In this document: in pieces, positions 18,881-26,974 of the stretch | Layout of the letters: every line of letters starts with the position of its first letter | How positions within the stretch are numbered: the first letter of the stretch is position 1 | NCBI GenBank assembly: GCA_964636495.1 | Contig: CAZWSL010000001.1 | Coordinates: 124,001-188,000, forward strand | Reading direction: 5' to 3' | DNA from: Desulfobacula sp964636495 | Lineage (GTDB): Bacteria > Desulfobacterota > Desulfobacteria > Desulfobacterales > Desulfobacteraceae | Length of the DNA: 64,000 bases | Translations under genes and position numbers: made by a program | The notes under the pieces: generated by a model | The model's input: the letters and a program-made list of their open reading frames with translations, nothing else | Told to the model about the DNA's origin: nothing | The model's database searches: none

Positions 18881-20830
18881 TTATTCATTCTCTTTTTTAT
18901 CAGTTGTATTGTTTTCACTATCTTTATGGCCATCATTCTCTTTATTACCGGTTTCTGATTCCATCTCTGCTTCATGTTCACTGCTCTTTTCAGGTCGGAT
19001 ATCTTCATTTTTTTTCCCAAAAAAATCAAAATCAGGTTTGATGGAGGCAATCAGATCATCAAGCTCCGGGCCAAGCACAGTCTCTTTTTCAATTAAAAGG
19101 TCTGTTAATGCATGGAGAAGCTCAATATTCTCTTCAAGGATCTGTTTAGCCGTGTTGTATGCCTTGTTAATGATAAAGGATACTTCACTGTCAATTCTCC
19201 TTGCTGTCTCTTCTGAATACGCTTTTGCCTGTGTCATCTCACGCCCGATGAAAATGTTGTCATTGTGATCTTCATAGGATATGGGTGCCAGGTTTTCACT
19301 CATTCCAAATGTTCTGATCATGGAGTTGGCCAGCTTGCTGGCCTGCTTAATATCATTGACTGCTCCTGTGCTGATTCTTTTAAATATTATCTCTTCAGCA
19401 ACACGGCCGCCAAATGCTATTGCCAGCTCATTTTCAAGCTGGTCTTTATATTTAAAATCACCCTCTTCAGGGAGGAACCATGTAATACCGGCAGCCCTTC
19501 CCCTGGGAATGATCGTAATTTTGTTGACAGCATCGGTATTTGGCAGGAATCTTGCCACCAGTGCATGTCCGCCTTCATGATAAGCAGTTGTTTTTTTCTC
19601 TTCGTCCTTTATCACCTTGGATTTTCTCTCAAGACCCATGTAAACCTTATCTTTTGAGTCTTCAAAATCTTTCATGGTCAGTTTTTCATGGTCACGCTTG
19701 GCTGCCAGAAGTGCAGCTTCGTTTACAAGGTTTTCAAGGTCTGCCCCGGAAAATCCCGGCGTTCCCTTTGCAAGGATTACCGGATTGACATCATCATCCA
19801 GAGGGGTTTTTTTCATGTGGACTTTTAAAATACCTTCACGGCCTTTAATATCAGGCATATCAACTATAACCTGACGGTCAAACCGTCCCGGTCTGAGCAG
19901 AGCCGGATCTAACACATCTGCTCTGTTGGTGGCAGCCATCAGAATAACCCCTTCATTGGATTCAAACCCGTCCATCTCTACAAGTAGCTGGTTAAGGGTC
20001 TGTTCTCTTTCGTCATGACCTCCACCGAGGCCTGCACCCCTTTGCCGTCCAACAGCATCAATTTCATCAATAAATATAATACAGGGGGCATTTTTTTTGC
20101 CCTGTGCAAAAAGGTCCCTTACCCTTGAAGCACCAACACCAACAAACATCTCAACAAAGTCAGATCCACTGATTGTAAAAAACGGGACACCGGCCTCTCC
20201 TGCAACAGCTCTTGAAAGAAGTGTTTTCCCTGTTCCTGGATTTCCAACCAGCAGGACACCCTTTGGAATTCGTCCTCCAAGGCGGGTATACTTCTGGGGG
20301 TTTTTTAGAAAATCCACTATTTCAGTCAGCTCTTCTTTTGCTTCATCAATTCCTTCCACATTTGCAAAGGTTACTTTCTCCCCTTTTTCGTCCAGGAGTC
20401 TTGCACGGCTTTTCCCGAACGAGAGTGCTTTACCTCCTCCTGCTCCTCCCTGCATCTGGCGCATAAAAAATATCCACACACCAATGAGGACAATCATGGG
20501 CAGCCATGAAACAATAATGGACATGAACCAGGAGTTTTCAGCTGGAGGCTTTGCTTTTATGGTTATTCCGTTTGTCCGTAGAATACTGATGAGATCACCA
20601 TCATCAGGTGCAAAACATTTATATCTTGCACCGTTGGAATCAGTCAAATAGAGATCCTGCCCCTGGATTACAACACTTTGAATACGCCCGTCCTCTACCA
20701 TTGCAAGAAACTGGGAATATCCTATGTCCACCTGTCCTGACTGCTGCTGCTGGTTAAAGATATTGTAAAGCATGACCATCATAAGTACAATTACAAGCCA
20801 CAGAGAAATATTTTTATAAAAGTGATTCAA
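18881..20830 (-). CDS. ftsH: ATP-dependent zinc metalloprotease FtsH
   Basis: The preferred start is TTG 20830, giving 649 residues. It follows AGGAAAGG at a good distance and yields 'MNHFYKNISLWLVIV', like related FtsH proteins; a TTG eight codons upstream is less likely. Two membrane helices (about 8-26 and 105-123) flank a periplasmic domain. The AAA+ domain has Walker A GNPGTGKT (about 196-203), 'FIDEIDAVGR' and the SRH 'RPGRFDRQV'. Zinc motif HEGGH is at about 418-422. The tail is acidic and low complexity. It degrades misfolded membrane proteins and unstable regulators. Confidence 0.97.
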   Translation of the reverse strand: MNHFYKNISLWLVIVLMMVMLYNIFNQQQQSGQVDIGYSQFLAMVEDGRIQSVVIQGQDLYLTDSNGARYKCFAPDDGDLISILRTNGITIKAKPPAENSWFMSIIVSWLPMIVLIGVWIFFMRQMQGGAGGGKALSFGKSRARLLDEKGEKVTFANVEGIDEAKEELTEIVDFLKNPQKYTRLGGRIPKGVLLVGNPGTGKTLLSRAVAGEAGVPFFTISGSDFVEMFVGVGASRVRDLFAQGKKNAPCIIFIDEIDAVGRQRGAGLGGGHDEREQTLNQLLVEMDGFESNEGVILMAATNRADVLDPALLRPGRFDRQVIVDMPDIKGREGILKVHMKKTPLDDDVNPVILAKGTPGFSGADLENLVNEAALLAAKRDHEKLTMKDFEDSKDKVYMGLERKSKVIKDEEKKTTAYHEGGHALVARFLPNTDAVNKITIIPRGRAAGITWFLPEEGDFKYKDQLENELAIAFGGRVAEEIIFKRISTGAVNDIKQASKLANSMIRTFGMSENLAPISYEDHNDNIFIGREMTQAKAYSEETARRIDSEVSFIINKAYNTAKQILEENIELLHALTDLLIEKETVLGPELDDLIASIKPDFDFFGKKNEDIRPEKSSEHEAEMESETGNKENDGHKDSENNTTDKKENE

Positions 20831-21033
20831 GGTATTTCCTTTCCTAATGTTCAATAAAACAGTAAAATTCAGAGTTTGTTGCCATTCCTGTTAATGAACA
20901 ATTCATTGTCATATAAGTTTTTACAGCCAATAACTTCAAATTTTACATTTAAATTCTAACACATAAATATATAAACATGAAATATAAATATACAAGAAAA
21001 ACTTACGATTTGTCTAAAAAAGAGTTTGTGTTT

Positions 21034-22089
21034 TTATTTCTGATTTTTTACTGCCCAGGTTTTTAATTTCTTTTTTCTGCCAATATCCCTTAATGGTTTT
21101 TTTTCTTTCTTAATAATAATGACATCTCTCTCTTTATAGACTCTTATCTGATCCGGCAGATCCAGACTCTTGCCTGATGATGCATTAACACAGAATGCTG
21201 TCATGTCTGTTATATGGCCAAGCGTAATTCTATCCAGATTATTTTTTACTGTTTTAATCGTTCTGCGTAATACCCTGTGTACAACTGCAGGATGCAGATC
21301 TGACAGCTTCTGTGTTAATAGAGATACAGAAGAAGCGTCTCTTTTGAGCAGGCAGCGGTTAAATTCCTTCTCTGTTTCGATATTAAAAAAATCTTCTTCG
21401 ATTTTTAAAATACTGCTCAGCCTGTTAAGGGCATTCACTATTTCAGGGTTGTATTCAGACTGGATCATCGGGATCAGCTTATGTCGTATTTTGTTCCGCA
21501 GGTAAGATGTATCATTATTTGAAGAGTCAAAAACATACTCCTGGTTACTGGATTCCAACAGATGAAGGATCTCTTTTTTTTTAAATCTTATCAGAGGTCT
21601 TATATAGATTTTATCCCTTACAGGCGGAATCCCTGAAAGCCCTCTTGTTCCAGATCCCCTTAATAGGTTCATCAGTACAAGTTCGGCATTATCATCATTG
21701 TTGTGACCTGTTGCAATTTTAGTATATCCATATTCATCTGATATCTGGTTTAAATATCTGTATCTCACTTCCCTTCCTGACTGTTCAATTGACAAGCCGT
21801 TTTTTTTCGCATGGCGTTTTACATCGATCTTTCTGCTGTAAAAAGGGAGGTTTGATTTCTCTGCAAATTTCTCAACAAAAAGTTCATCTCTCAAAGATTC
21901 GCCATCTCTCAACATATGGTTGATGTGCGCAATACCCACCTTGATTCCATATCTGTTCTGCAAAGCCATAAGGGAGCGTGCAAGGAAGATGGAATCACCT
22001 CCTCCTGACACAGCTGCAAGCACCCTGTCCCCACTCTCCAGCATACCAAAATCATCAATGGTGTCTATTATGGCTTTTAAAGAAAACAT
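21034..22089 (-). CDS. tilS: tRNA(Ile)-lysidine synthase
   Basis: The 351-residue protein has the N-type ATP pyrophosphatase P-loop SGGGDS at 28-33, 'AHINHMLRDGES' (about 54), 'ATGHNNDDNAELVLMNLLRGSGTRGLSGI' (about 133) and 'RNKIRHKLIPMI', all TilS signatures. It adds lysine to C34 of tRNA-Ile(CAU), an essential decoding change. It is encoded just ahead of ftsH, a common pairing. Its ATG (22089) lies only 30 bases after the end of hgcB if that frame is read through its TGA, which supports one transcript. Confidence 0.95.
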   Translation of the reverse strand: MFSLKAIIDTIDDFGMLESGDRVLAAVSGGGDSIFLARSLMALQNRYGIKVGIAHINHMLRDGESLRDELFVEKFAEKSNLPFYSRKIDVKRHAKKNGLSIEQSGREVRYRYLNQISDEYGYTKIATGHNNDDNAELVLMNLLRGSGTRGLSGIPPVRDKIYIRPLIRFKKKEILHLLESSNQEYVFDSSNNDTSYLRNKIRHKLIPMIQSEYNPEIVNALNRLSSILKIEEDFFNIETEKEFNRCLLKRDASSVSLLTQKLSDLHPAVVHRVLRRTIKTVKNNLDRITLGHITDMTAFCVNASSGKSLDLPDQIRVYKERDVIIIKKEKKPLRDIGRKKKLKTWAVKNQK

Positions 22090-22119
22090 ATGATTGTTTA
22101 CACGGTGTCATTAACCTTG

Positions 22120-22410
22120 TCAGCAGCAGCCGTCTTTACCGCATGAAGCATTCTTTTCTCCCTTTATCCATACCTGGATAATATAGGAAGCTCATCCTAC
22201 CCCTGGATTGACAGATATGGCTTTTGCCGGACAATTGTTAACACATGCCCCACACTCCATACAGGCATTAAAATCAACAATATCCGCTTTATTATCCTTC
22301 ATTGCAAAAACTGCCTGTGGACAGACTGCGCTGCAGAGACTGCAGCCAATACATTTTTTTTGATCAAGTTGTAAAGTTGATACGTCATCTAAATATCTTA
22401 ATTTTTCCAT
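22120..22410 (-). CDS. hgcB: HgcB, mercury-methylation 2[4Fe-4S] ferredoxin, probable selenoprotein (TGA at codon 73)
   Basis: From ATG 22410 (AGGGG six bases upstream; an ATG at 22416 is also possible) the frame shows two 4Fe-4S motifs, CIGCSLCSAVCP (Cys20/23/26/30) and CMECGACVNNCP (Cys50/53/56/60), the second being the HgcB signature. Codon 73, right after 'NPGVG', is TGA (22192-22194). The same frame then runs 23 codons, 'ASYIIQVWIKGEK' and 'NASCGKDGCC', to a second TGA at 22120. Read through, it is 96 residues with a terminal Cys-Cys pair, matching known HgcB (about 95 residues, strictly conserved Cys73, vicinal C-terminal cysteines). HgcB reduces HgcA's corrinoid and is thought to hand Hg(II) to it. 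Sec73 is inferred; a nonsense mutation is the alternative. Confidence 0.85.
22158..22194 (-). promoter_or_regulatory. Bacterial SECIS-like hairpin just downstream of the hgcB in-frame TGA
   Basis: Reading the minus strand after TGA (22194-22192) and one G, CUUCCU (22190-22185) can pair with AGGGAG (22163-22158; one U-G wobble), and UUAUCC (22181-22176) pairs perfectly with GGAUAA (22169-22164). The 3-nt AUA (22184-22182) is a one-sided bulge. The 6-nt apical loop is AGGUAU (22175-22170). The E. coli fdhF SECIS has the loop AGGUCU 17 nt after its UGA; here the loop starts 16 nt after. This is the geometry SelB recognises, though no folding program was run. Confidence 0.75.
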
Positions 22411-22434
22411 AAACATCCCCTATGAATGTGAAAA

Positions 22435-23592
22435 TTAAAAAGCTGAATATATCCATAACCCCAGGGAAAATATCACTGCAGCGATCTGAACCGGAATATA
22501 TCTTTTCATCTCTTTTTCAACGCCGGACGGCGAAGTAAAAGGTGTAGAACCTGTAAAGTTCATTGCCAGAAAAGAGCTGACTGATACAATGAACAGAAAA
22601 AAAGCAAACAGCCCTGACACTCTGGCGATCACTGAAGAAATTGTAATTAAAACGGGAATGGAAAAAAAAGTGCCTGCAATGATACCTTTCAGGGCAAACT
22701 CTTTAACTGGAATAAATGGCAGCAGTACCGGGGTAAGCAGTGAGCCGGACAAGATACCTGCAGCAAGTGCAAGTATGGATAAAAGTCCTCTTTCCCAGGC
22801 CTGGGAGAAAGAGAAAATATCCGGTCCCACCCCTCCGATTATCATCAGGATAAGTGCAGTTATTAAAGCGGGTCTCAGGATAATCTGCATTTCAACAGGT
22901 GTCAGGATGAATCGTTCATAAATTGTAAAAGTGACCTGTCTCATTTTTTTATCTGCTTTTCTGTCTTTTTTTAAAAATTGAGGAATATCACCCGCCCTGA
23001 CAGGTCCGTAAATTACCCTGAAGCCGGACTGCTTTTTTACATCCCTTGCAGATACGCCTGTGGCTCCCAGCTGAGGAACAATAATTCGTCTGTGGTCAAC
23101 TATTTTTTCAAGGGAGCACTCTTTTATTCTTCTGACCAGTTCCCGGGTTGAAAATGTGCCCTTTCCTGCTGCACACCAGACATTGATACCTTTTGTATCA
23201 AGAATCAGAATCCAGGCATTGATGCTGTCAAGCTCCTTTCTCAGATGGTCAAAGGTGAGTTTGAAATTAGCACTCACAAGTACTTCACTTGATTTATCTG
23301 GTTCTCCAACTGCATAAAGCCCTGGAACAACAGTGTAACTGTACCGGTTAATGCCGCATCTTACAAAAAAAGTGGAAATAAGATCATCTTTTCCAAGTTC
23401 AGATTTGATAACCGGTATAACTTCTGTATCAGTTTTGATAAACCTGTCAACATATGGACATAATTTGTAGCCAGGTTTTTCATCGGTTTTCAAAAGGGAT
23501 GTGGAACAGTTTGAAGACGCTTTATCCATGGAAGACATGATATGGACCCCAGAAGTTGATACACTGCTGGTTGACTGAACTGGTTTACCCAT
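22435..23592 (-). CDS. hgcA: HgcA, corrinoid-dependent mercury methyltransferase
   Basis: The 385-residue protein contains the diagnostic cap-helix motif NVWCAAGKGTF, with the cobalt-coordinating cysteine at Cys140 (Cys93 in the shorter Desulfovibrio ND132 protein). The N-terminal half is the CdhD-like corrinoid-binding domain. From about residue 240 there are five hydrophobic membrane segments ('ALITALILMIIGGV', 'GLLSILALAAGILSG' and others). It transfers a methyl group from methylcobalamin to Hg(II), making methylmercury. ATG 23592 follows AAGGAG well placed. The Ser-rich N-terminal extension of about 45 residues is unusual. hgcB follows 18-24 bases downstream. Confidence 0.95.
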   Translation of the reverse strand: MGKPVQSTSSVSTSGVHIMSSMDKASSNCSTSLLKTDEKPGYKLCPYVDRFIKTDTEVIPVIKSELGKDDLISTFFVRCGINRYSYTVVPGLYAVGEPDKSSEVLVSANFKLTFDHLRKELDSINAWILILDTKGINVWCAAGKGTFSTRELVRRIKECSLEKIVDHRRIIVPQLGATGVSARDVKKQSGFRVIYGPVRAGDIPQFLKKDRKADKKMRQVTFTIYERFILTPVEMQIILRPALITALILMIIGGVGPDIFSFSQAWERGLLSILALAAGILSGSLLTPVLLPFIPVKEFALKGIIAGTFFSIPVLITISSVIARVSGLFAFFLFIVSVSSFLAMNFTGSTPFTSPSGVEKEMKRYIPVQIAAVIFSLGLWIYSAF

Positions 23593-23632
23593 TTTTCTCC
23601 TTTTTATTGAATATACAGCTGATTTAGAGTTT

Positions 23633-23713
23633 TTATGATACTTTATAGCCGGCTTCTGTCACCACTGTTACTGCTTTGGCAATATGAGTTTTATCTGCTG
23701 TCATTTTGACCAT
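23633..23713 (-). CDS. Small ORF in the hgcA leader resembling the second half of an HMA (metal-binding) domain
   Basis: ATG 23713 (or ATG 23704 behind ACAGGA) opens 26 (or 23) codons ending 'THIAKAVTVVTEAGYKVS', then TAA. The pattern V-x-M-x-x-D-K-T...A-V...A-G-Y-K-V is what follows the GMxCxxC motif in heavy-metal-associated domains such as MerP or CopZ. The metal-binding cysteines themselves are absent, and the upstream frame stops after six codons. It could be a decayed gene end or a short leader peptide. It lies between the hgcA promoter and hgcA. Confidence 0.3.
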   Translation of the reverse strand: MVKMTADKTHIAKAVTVVTEAGYKVS

Positions 23714-23762
23714 TCCTGTACAAATTATTCAATTAACATGGTTATGTAAATCATATCAACAT

Positions 23763-23791
23763 ATAATAGTGATCAAAAAAACTGTCGTCAA
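23763..23791 (-). promoter_or_regulatory. Sigma-70 promoter for hgcA-hgcB (and perhaps the downstream run)
   Basis: On the minus strand TTGACG (23791-23786), 17 bp and TATTAT (23768-23763) form a strong vegetative-type promoter. Transcription would start near 23756, leaving a leader of about 160 nt before hgcA. The gap 23593-23924 between hgcA and the divergent yhbY otherwise holds only the small HMA-like ORF. No obvious MerR or ArsR operator was recognised. Confidence 0.6.
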
Positions 23792-23924
23792 TAAGATGAT
23801 GCCCTGCAGTTTATCAACCATAGAGAAAACCAGCTGTTTTTTATTATAATATGCATTGCTGATTATCAATACTCAATTTTTGTGGTATAGTTGTTTTTTT
23901 TAATAAAATATAGAAGGATATGTT

Positions 23925-24230
23925 TTGAAACAGTTAAAGGGATCACAAAAAAAGTATTTACGCGGACTTGCTCACAATCTTAATCCATCAGCTGTTGTGG
24001 GTCATAAAGGGATTACCAGCACATTAATCGAAGAGATAGACAGCGCCCTTGAAGCAGCAGAGCTGATCAAGGTAAAATTTAATGATTTTAAGGACAAAGA
24101 GAGAAAAAACTTCCTTACTGAAAAGATTGTAAAGGCTACACAATCTCATGCTGCCGGAATGATCGGTCATGTTGTCATTTTATACCGTCCATGCAGAGAT
24201 GAAGAAAAACAGAAGATCAAACTACCCTGA
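23925..24230 (+). CDS. yhbY: YhbY-type CRM-domain RNA-binding protein
   Basis: The 101-residue protein is a single CRM domain: 'LKGSQKKYLRGLAHNLNPSAVVGHKGIT' with the family's G-x-x-G loop ('GHKG'), then 'LEAAELIKVKF'. E. coli YhbY binds pre-50S particles. The start is TTG 23925, six bases behind AAGGA; the ATG just before is out of frame and stops at once. It is transcribed away from hgcA. Confidence 0.9.
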   Translation: MKQLKGSQKKYLRGLAHNLNPSAVVGHKGITSTLIEEIDSALEAAELIKVKFNDFKDKERKNFLTEKIVKATQSHAAGMIGHVVILYRPCRDEEKQKIKLP

Positions 24231-24352
24231 AGAGCCGGCTTTAAAGATTAATGAGATATGTTTGAACAGAGATCTGGAAAAAGAGACTGATATAATAATT
24301 TTTTAGCATTAAGCCGTATGAATATGGTAAAGCCGTTTTGAAAGGAGGTGTA

Positions 24353-25189
24353 ATGGAATCAAGTTTACATGGAAAAACAGCACTGATAACAGGTTCTGGA
24401 AAGAAAACAGGAATTGGATATGCAATAGCAAGAAAATTTGCTTCACAAGGATGTAATATTATTATTGCAGATTATGGCAGTGCAAAGGGCTTGAATGCTG
24501 ATATAAAAACAGGCTCAATGGATGAGATGTCATTGATAGGATATGAACTTCATGAGAAATATGATGTTAAAACTATTGTTGTTAATGTGGATGTGACAAA
24601 TACATACACGATTGAAAAAATGGTATCTGATGTTAAAAAAGAATTTAACGCTGTTGATATTCTGTGCAATAATGCTGGTGCAACATTTGGTGTTCCAAAT
24701 GGCGTTCACACCTATGATGAAGAAGCCTGGATGAAAACCATTGATGTCAATCTTCATGGCGTTTTCAGAATGTCAAAGGCCATTCTTCCCATGATGCAGG
24801 AAAAGGGTGGAAGTATTATTAATACAGCATCCCGTGCCGGCAAGGTTCCAGCTCTTTTCAATGGTGCCTATTCTGTTTCAAAGGCTGGAGTGATTATGCT
24901 GACAAAGGTAATGGCAAAGGAGCTTGCCAGTATGAAAATCAGGGTAAATGCCATCTGTCCGGGACAGATAATGACAGATCTTGAAAAGTGGCGTTTTGAA
25001 CAGGAGGCAAAATTTTTTAATACAACAGTTGAGGAGCAGGAGAGGAAAATGTGTGAGACAATTCCGGCAGGAAGAATCGGATCTGCCGGGGAAGTTGGGG
25101 ATCTGGCACTGTTTCTTGCTACAGATGCCTCTTCTTATATTACCGGCCAGGCATTAAATATATGCGGTGGACAGTTAATGGAACTTTAA
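24353..25189 (+). CDS. Short-chain dehydrogenase/reductase (SDR)
   Basis: ATG 24353 lies behind a near-perfect AAAGGAGGTG and gives 278 residues. The Rossmann motif 'ALITGSGKKTGIGYAIA' (TGxxxGIG type with a two-residue insertion), 'NNAGA', the catalytic Ser in 'INTASRAG', and YSVSK (YxxxK) are all present. The C-terminus 'ATDASSYITGQALNICGG' is the classical SDR end. Substrate is unknown. It opens a four-gene cassette with a ThDP enzyme, a BASS transporter and a second SDR. Confidence 0.88.
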   Translation: MESSLHGKTALITGSGKKTGIGYAIARKFASQGCNIIIADYGSAKGLNADIKTGSMDEMSLIGYELHEKYDVKTIVVNVDVTNTYTIEKMVSDVKKEFNAVDILCNNAGATFGVPNGVHTYDEEAWMKTIDVNLHGVFRMSKAILPMMQEKGGSIINTASRAGKVPALFNGAYSVSKAGVIMLTKVMAKELASMKIRVNAICPGQIMTDLEKWRFEQEAKFFNTTVEEQERKMCETIPAGRIGSAGEVGDLALFLATDASSYITGQALNICGGQLMEL

Positions 25190-25261
25190 TCGTTTTTTTA
25201 GAATGAGGGGTTATGGATGATTAATCAATGGATTTAATATAATTATCAGGAGGTTAAAACT

Positions 25262-26959
25262 TTGACAGATACAATAACAGGGGCACAGATCGTAGCCCAG
25301 TCTTTGATTAAAAGAGAAATTGCTCATATCTTTTCCTTGAGCGGTGGACATATTACACCCATTTACCAATATCTTGAGGGATCTGGTGTTAAAATTTTCG
25401 ATACCCGTCATGAACAGTCTGCCCTTTTTATGGCAGAAGCCTTTGGCAAACTGAAAAGAAAAGCCGGTGTTGCAATGGTAACAGCAGGACCAGGCTTTAC
25501 AAATGCACTGACAGGGGTAGCCAGTGCACTATTCTCCAACACTCCGCTTGTATTGATTGCAGGTTGTGTCGGGCTTGATAATAAGGATAAACTTGATCTC
25601 CAGGATATGCCCCAGGAAGCTGTAATCAAGCCCATGGTAAAAAAAACACTGGTGTGTCATAGAGCTGAGAGGGCAGATGAGTACGTGGATATGGCTTTTC
25701 GAACGGCTGAAAGCGGCAGGCCCGGCCCTGTCTATCTTGAGTTTCCAATTGATATCCTCAACACTCATGTGAAAGAAGATAGTGTTCGTTATGTCAGCAC
25801 TGAGGTTGAATCAAAATCAGTTGATATTTCCAGGGCAGCTGATTTGATTAAAATGATTCAACATGCTGAAAAACCAGTGGTAATTGCAGGAAGCGGAGCA
25901 TGGCAGTCTGATGCAGCAGAGGAGCTTGAAGCGTTTATTGAAAAGGCCGGTATGCCCCTTCTCACATCTTTATCAGGCAGAGGAACAGTTTCAGATAATC
26001 ACTCTCTCTGTTTTGAGGGGGCAGTTGCAGTACGCCCGGGATGCGGGTTTACAGCTTATTTTGAATCTGATCTGATTATTGTTCTGGGATCACGCATCTG
26101 TCTCTATTATCTGTTTGGAGATATCTTTAACCCTGAAGCAAAAATTGTACAGGTGGATATTCAGGCTGATGAGATCGGGAGGAACAGAACTATAGATCTG
26201 CCGGTTGTAAGTGATGTGAAAGGATATCTTAAGGTCTGTAATGAGATCATTGATGATAAAAAACTGTCCCGTAAGTTAAAAGCAAATTTCAATCCATGGA
26301 TAGAGAAATTGACAGCTGCCCATAAAGAGAGCAAAGATGCAACCCGGAAAGACTGGCAGTCGGATAATATCCCTGTTCACCCTTTACGCCTTGCAGATGA
26401 AGTCAATTCATTCATGAATCAGAAAACAGATATTGTTGTGACAGATGGTGGTGATACAACCACATGGATGGGAATGACCCGAACCATTACCACTCCTGGA
26501 AGATATCTTGATTATGGAATTTATGGATCCCTTGGTGTGGGAATTCCCTATGCCAATGCGGCTAAACTGTTATATCCTGAAAGCCGTATCTGCCTTGTCA
26601 CGGGTGATGGATCTGCAGGATTTAATTTCATGGAGTTTGAAACTGCTGTCAGGAAAAACCTCCCCATTGTGGTGGTAATCTCCAACGATCTGGGATGGGG
26701 CATGATCCGCCACAGTCAGGAGCTTCGAATCGGCCATGCCATTGAAAACGGGACGTTTATCGGTAAAGTCGACTATCATAAAATGGTGGAAGCCATTGGA
26801 GGCATAGGTTTCTATGTTGAAGACCCGAAAGATATAAAGCCTGCCCTGGAAGAGGCTTTTGCTTCCGGAAAGGTCTGCTGTATCAATGTGATGACAGATC
26901 CTACCACTGTCAGCCCCGGAAGTATGATGCTGGCAGAGATTGGTGCATACAAGGCATAA
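25262..26959 (+). CDS. Thiamine diphosphate-dependent enzyme of the acetolactate synthase/2-hydroxyacyl-CoA lyase type
   Basis: The 565-residue protein has the three-domain ThDP layout. The N-terminal pyrimidine-binding domain has the catalytic Glu51 in 'DTRHEQSALFMAEAFGK' and 'GVAMVTAGPGFTNALTGV'. A central domain follows, then the pyrophosphate-binding domain with 'VTGDGSAGFNFMEFETAVRK' and 'VVVISNDLGWGMIR' (GDG..NN type). Start is TTG 25262 behind AGGAGG. It could be a carboligase, decarboxylase or acyl-CoA lyase. A partner regulatory subunit (ilvN-like) is absent, so anabolic acetolactate synthase is unlikely. Neighbouring SDRs suggest reduction of the product (inference). Confidence 0.85.
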   Translation: MTDTITGAQIVAQSLIKREIAHIFSLSGGHITPIYQYLEGSGVKIFDTRHEQSALFMAEAFGKLKRKAGVAMVTAGPGFTNALTGVASALFSNTPLVLIAGCVGLDNKDKLDLQDMPQEAVIKPMVKKTLVCHRAERADEYVDMAFRTAESGRPGPVYLEFPIDILNTHVKEDSVRYVSTEVESKSVDISRAADLIKMIQHAEKPVVIAGSGAWQSDAAEELEAFIEKAGMPLLTSLSGRGTVSDNHSLCFEGAVAVRPGCGFTAYFESDLIIVLGSRICLYYLFGDIFNPEAKIVQVDIQADEIGRNRTIDLPVVSDVKGYLKVCNEIIDDKKLSRKLKANFNPWIEKLTAAHKESKDATRKDWQSDNIPVHPLRLADEVNSFMNQKTDIVVTDGGDTTTWMGMTRTITTPGRYLDYGIYGSLGVGIPYANAAKLLYPESRICLVTGDGSAGFNFMEFETAVRKNLPIVVVISNDLGWGMIRHSQELRIGHAIENGTFIGKVDYHKMVEAIGGIGFYVEDPKDIKPALEEAFASGKVCCINVMTDPTTVSPGSMMLAEIGAYKA

Positions 26960-26974
26960 AAAAAGGGACAAATA

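Noticed and set aside
22103..22155. A 17-codon ORF (minus, 'MLHAVKTAAADKVNDTV') with a good SD before tilS
   Set aside because: It overlaps the hgcB tail in another frame and resembles no known protein. The hgcB frame explains the region better.
22192..22416. HgcB read as a complete 72-74 residue ferredoxin ending at the TGA
   Set aside because: It would lack the conserved Cys73 and the vicinal C-terminal cysteines, while the downstream frame supplies both at the right length and a SECIS-like hairpin follows. Kept as the main alternative explanation.
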